The notes under the pieces are model-generated. The model ran no database searches, was not told the origin of the DNA, and saw nothing but the letters and a program-made list of their open reading frames with translations. Shown here one piece after another: positions 60,279 through 64,000 of a DNA stretch of 64,000 nt. The stretch comes from Ignelater luminosus (lineage: Eukaryota > Arthropoda > Insecta > Coleoptera > Elateridae). The stretch covers positions 1-64,000 of the forward strand of contig VTPC01004086.1 of assembly GCA_011009095.1 (NCBI GenBank), in the 5' to 3' direction. The first letter of the stretch is position 1. Each line of letters begins with the position of its first letter. The position numbers and the translations under genes were made by a program.

Positions 60279-62292
60279 TTCTGACAGCGCACTGCGTTTT
60301 TGACAGTCCGTGGATTTTTAATATTAATTATTTTAAAATAAAACTGTTATTGTTTGGGAAACTGGTTAGTCCTAATGAGGACTGTTTTTTAGACACTATG
60401 CAGATGGTGTAATTCTCTGTAATCTTCGGAAAAAAGGACTTTTTATGTTGACATTGACTTTTCTTAACAAAGTAATAAGCTTGGCAATGCATGCAAAAAA
60501 ATTTATGTGTCTTTCTAAAGGTTGTTAAGAGAAAAAACAACAATTTAATTAGTTAAGAGACTTTGACTCTTTAAGGGTGCGTCAATTGTTATACTTCTTA
60601 TCTATTAGTCTTACTTTGTTTCATCTTACCGTAAGTAATGTTTACAATAACTCATTCGACTTCTGATGCTCATTCATATCTACCCCTAGAAATTTAGTGC
60701 GATCAATCAATGGCATATGTTCAATGGTTAAGTTAAGAGAAATAATTGCTCTCTTACATTTAAAAATTATGAAGATAAATACGAGAAGGCAAAAATGACT
60801 ATAGTGGTTGAGCAGTGAAACCGACACAATTCATACGCTTTATTCTAAGAATTTATTGAAATTAGCCATCAGACATCTATGACTGTACGCGAAAAACATT
60901 TGAGTTTACTTTATCTCTGGATAGCCAAAAACAGATTAACTAACAAAAATGCCGTGTATTTGCAAATTTCTATTTTAAGAATGCATCTAAATCTGCAAAT
61001 AGATATCTGCAACATCCCTCTTTTAAGGAGTAAAGAAACCTCTTACCGTTCAGGGTAAGTCAATTTCTAAAACTACTCACAATGAGAATTAGACGTTTTC
61101 ATGAATGCCAATTGTTCTTAACGAAGTGATATAATTTTATAAACAGCACTCAAGAATAATGCTAAATCTCTTACAAGAGAAAAATCGATAACCACTAACA
61201 GCAGATGTAGATATATAGTGAAGTAACAGTACCATAAACACTGTTTGGTATATAGAAATTCACATTTGTTCAAAACAATAAAGGTTGACTTCTAAAAGAT
61301 TGTAACAAATATTTGTTTTTCGTGTATAGCAAAAATATTTTGAAAGCTTGTTGAACATAAAATAAATTTAACTAAAAAAGTGATATATAGACTGAGAATT
61401 TGATTACCGCCAATAAAAACTTTACGTTTTTTTTAACATTTTAAGAACTACCTGTGTATAACTACATGTTCCAAACTTTCCTGTTATTTATTAAGTATAA
61501 TCGACATTTACAAATGTTCGTAAAAAGAAAAGAAACTAAACTTTCAAGGAGTAAATAAATTCCGAAAGTATTTTATTATTAACGTTGCTCGAGAATTAGG
61601 GAGAAAGGGCAATATCCAATTAAATCCCCATGGATACGTAACCAGAGCTGATAGAATTAATTCAACTTAATTAAATTTTATTCAATTATTATTCAATCGA
61701 CTATATAAATTTTTGAATTTGCTCGTTCTGTAATATAAATAATAAAGATGTTTCTGAGAAAGCTTATAAATTTCCTGATAAGTTTTCCTGTACTTTATCA
61801 ATTTAATATAGACATTCTTACAGGAGTGATTTATAATGTAATGGGTAAATTGTTCCACCATTAATGGTTTACCATCTTCTTGTTGAGCTTCACAAATGTA
61901 TGTAGACCTTAGTAATTTGTATACGTCCTGCGTATATATCTACACTCGACCCTTTGGACACGCAACTATTACCACGAACCATCTGATCAACGTACAGCAA
62001 TTAGTCATTACGGTATAAGTGTAATCGGGTAGATCTAACTGTACTTATATGTATATATAGTTAGCGGGTAGGTGGGCATAATTTCACCGGCATTACTTGA
62101 GCGATTAAACTCATTACTTTTCCAATAATTCTTTTTATTGCCTTTAGTTATCGTTGTATTATAAAATTGAAGGCTGCTTTCACTGCCTGATTGGTACGTT
62201 TCACGCTATTAACTGTTTTTATTGAGTTACTACAAAGTTAAAAAGAAACATTCATATTCATGATATATTCTCATGTTTCTCTTTTGTTCCAG
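60279..62292. other. AT-rich end of the large Ddr intron
   Basis: Mostly featureless. A minus-strand frame at 60642-60827 includes HMPLIDRTKFLGVDMNEH, which faintly resembles the K-F-L-G-V segment after the RT palm in LINEs, but it stands alone. A short dispersed repeat lies at 60979-61070. The segment ends in the cttttgttccag acceptor. Confidence 0.4.
60979..61070 (+). repeat. Short dispersed repeat, copy 2
   Basis: gaatgcatctaaatctgcaa, gatatctgc, aaagaaacctcttaccg and cagggtaagtcaatt match 46026-46125 in order and orientation. Confidence 0.6.
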
Positions 62293-62440
62293 CGGTTGCC
62301 AGGAAACACGAATACATTTACAGTCGTGGACCAAAAACTGGATCCTCCAGCTGTTGTTTCTAAGATACGGTTTTTACCATACAGTGATCACGTGCGCACT
62401 GTTTGCATGAGAGTAGAGTTGGTCGGATGCGTATGGGCAG
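62293..62440 (+). CDS. Ddr: Discoidin domain receptor, coding exon (end of discoidin domain)
   Basis: A 148 bp exon with a clear acceptor (tcttttgttccag) and a consensus donor (g|gtaagt). It opens in phase 0, matching the end of 40218-40449. It reads RLPGNTNTFTVVDQKLDPPA, VVSKIRFLPYSDHVRTVCMR and VELVGCVWA, then one base of the next codon. These are the final strands of a discoidin domain: G-N-x-x-T, L-x-P-P, the S-K-I-R-F-x-P-Y-S strand and the C-M-R-V-E-L-x-G-C closing motif that pairs with the Cys at the start of the domain. The kinase and transmembrane exons must lie beyond 64000. Phase, motif order and strand all agree with the two upstream exons. Confidence 0.92.
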
Positions 62441-63375
62441 GTAAGTTTGTTTAATGTTGCATTTAATGAATGGTAAGAACGAAAAAAAAAAAACGTTTAC
62501 AACCCTCAGCTCCTTGAGAATTGTTTTTCACGCATTTGCGTCACTGAGAAATCATGGAATTTATGATTTCTTTGCACGCAACCTTTATGAGGTTTATTTT
62601 TAAAAGATTTTAATATTTTGCTACAAAGTTGTTTGTAAAAGTTCGGATCGTTATAATTAAATAAATAAATTTTTTTTTAATAATTTAAGGTTGCAGTTAG
62701 TAAACTATTTACTTAATATTTTGACTGTTTGTCACTGTGAGTTTGTATAGTAAGTTATCGTGAAGATTTACCCATAACATATCGATAAAGAATTTTTAAA
62801 TCTATTTCTATCAATCCCAATTTAAACAATTGCAAAAAGTCTTACAACTGGTTGCTCATGTTTCGTCATTCTCTTGGATGATTTTCGATTAACTTGGCTC
62901 AGTTCTGGTGTCAGTAGCGTACTTGCTCAATGCAATAAGAGGTTACAGCTATGACTGGATCTTGTACTATTAATACGCCTCGGTTTCTTTGTCCGTTTTA
63001 CATCCATCTGTATCAAAACGCATAAGTCAGGTCAGATTTATGGTTACTTTGACGTTCTTGCAGATATTGTAAGCTGGAGTGAAGCAATGGAATCCTACAT
63101 CTAATACTGGACGCACTAACATTCTTTAGATTGCACTTTCTGCTCGTCAGAGAGTAGTCAAATGGTCAAGTCAAGTCCAGTAGAACTTATTTGGCTGCAG
63201 TGGAGGTCGTTTTCCTAGACCCAAATCAGTGTCTGCTCAATGTGATCTTAATATTGTTCTGCTAACCCTTGTTTCTTCACAATAAAGATTTAATTACACT
63301 GTTTAGAGGATTAACCTTTTGAGGACGGAGCTATTTTATTTTGTAAAAAGATATCATTTTTCTCTTGGGCACATT
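62441..63375. other. Ddr intron downstream, no recognised feature
   Basis: AT-rich, with no domain or repeat recognised before the piggyBac remnant. Confidence 0.45.
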
Positions 63376-64000
63376 AGGTTGGGCACCTATCAGCCCGGTG
63401 GATACATTCAGACGGAATTCTTTCAACGTCTTGAAAAAGAATGAGGACATTTACCACTGCTGCATCTAAGAAGTAAAAAAAGATGCGGTGCCACCACTTA
63501 TAAGATTTTATATCAACTTCATATAGCGGTTTCAACACTCGAATTTGTCAACGTAACTCATGTGACGGTTATAACCCTTGACCATTGTATGGAATGGAAC
63601 GTCTTTGGTGGTAGTTTCCCAGAAACAGAACGACTTTTTGTCCATCCACTTCAAGCAAGTGACTCCTTTTGTAGAGACACGCCAATCGGAATCACCTGTC
63701 TTCAAAACCTTGTCACCTTTCAAATTGTTCGGCGATTTTTCCTTGTCGTACCGCAGACGTACAATCCTTCTGCTAATAATGATTTCTGCAGCGTTACAGA
63801 ATTGAAGTAACTGTCAAAGATATCTCAAACTGGTTTCTACAATGGTGTCTACTTTCGCCGTGTAGATTTGGAACTGATATACGTAGCCACTACAATCTGC
63901 GCGGATCCACACTTTATAGACACGTTTTGTGGGGGATAAAGTGATTCGCCTACACGTGGTGTCCCCTCTTTAAAGCTAAACGACTAACATTAGTCGCCGA
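63376..64000 (-). pseudogene. piggyBac (PGBD-like) transposase remnant, copy E, runs off window
   Basis: Minus strand, entering from beyond 64000. KVWIRADCSGYVYQFQIYTA (about 63930-63870) matches the segment after the first catalytic block. LLAEGLYVCGTTRKNRRTI (63760-63710) matches the G-T-x-R-x-N-R strand. KVLKTGDSDWRVSTKGVTCL and KWMDKKSFCFW follow, then YNRHMSYVDKFE, where the family has Y-N-x-x-M-G-G-V-D, with the catalytic Asp kept. In a shifted frame, KSYKWWHRIFFYFLDAAVVN (63505-63440) continues the conserved C-terminal core. The lineage is PGBD4-like and differs from copies A-D. At least two frameshifts are present. Confidence 0.88.

Larger units (their letters stand above)
40450..62292 (+). 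other. Ddr intron, about 21.8 kb, filled with transposons
   Basis: Bounded by gt at 40450 and ag at 62291-62292. The flanking exons join in phase 0 within one protein domain, which shows the whole interval is intronic. It contains a Ty3/gypsy element, a GC-rich dispersed repeat, a piggyBac remnant, two LINEs, mariner fragments and an inverted repeat, each listed separately. Both strands carry insertions. No additional Ddr-like exon was seen in between. Confidence 0.85.

Noticed and set aside
1..64000. tRNA or rRNA genes
   Set aside because: No clear tRNA B-box with a foldable cloverleaf or rRNA block was noticed; a dedicated scan was not possible, so absence is not proven.

Overview
This window looks like insect nuclear DNA: AT-rich, with GT-AG introns, arthropod-type transposons of many classes, and no bacterial gene organisation. 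A beetle or another insect with a large, repeat-rich genome is my guess; I cannot name the species. The only host gene I can support is a discoidin-domain receptor gene (Ddr-like) on the + strand. Three coding exons at 39426-39531, 40218-40449 and 62293-62440 join in frame into one discoidin (F5/8 type C-like) domain. The second and third exons are separated by an intron of about 21.8 kb that is largely filled with transposon remnants. The first coding exon, with the signal peptide, and the transmembrane and kinase exons were not found here.

Layout, left to right. 0.2-1.5 kb is a degenerate tandem repeat of about 200 bp units. 5.5-6.3 kb is a GC-richer dispersed repeat whose relative lies inverted at 46.3-47.8 kb. 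8.2-10.1 kb is a decayed P-element-like (THAP) transposase on the minus strand that still shows a small intron inside its THAP zinc finger. 11.6-12.9 kb is a mariner with few lesions. 15-22.5 kb holds three related piggyBac-like pseudogene copies on the minus strand, with a Jockey-type LINE fragment between the first two. 26.6-29.2 kb is a satellite array of about 142 bp monomers. 29.5-30.3 kb is a Transib (RAG1-related) transposase C-terminal remnant. A short Ty3/gypsy RT piece (31.3-31.6 kb), a BEL/Pao integrase (34.6-35.5 kb) and a LINE with ORF1, endonuclease and partial RT (35.6-38.1 kb) follow, all on the minus strand.

Inside the large Ddr intron are: a Ty3/gypsy element with gag, protease, RT, RNase H and integrase tail but no integrase core (40.9-44.05 kb, minus); the second GC-rich repeat copy; a piggyBac remnant (48.1-48.9 kb); a LINE with a 37 bp tandem array upstream of its endonuclease (49.2-52.4 kb, plus); mariner pieces and an inverted repeat (54.4-57.3 kb); and an almost full-length Jockey-type LINE on the minus strand (56.2-60.3 kb) broken by mariner DNA. 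Beyond the third Ddr exon, 63.4-64.0 kb carries another piggyBac remnant of a different lineage that runs off the window.

Nearly all coding similarity outside Ddr is pseudogenised, so the window is best read as a Ddr locus expanded by layered transposon insertion. All family assignments come from reading translated motifs by eye; no database search was run, and boundaries of decayed elements are approximate.
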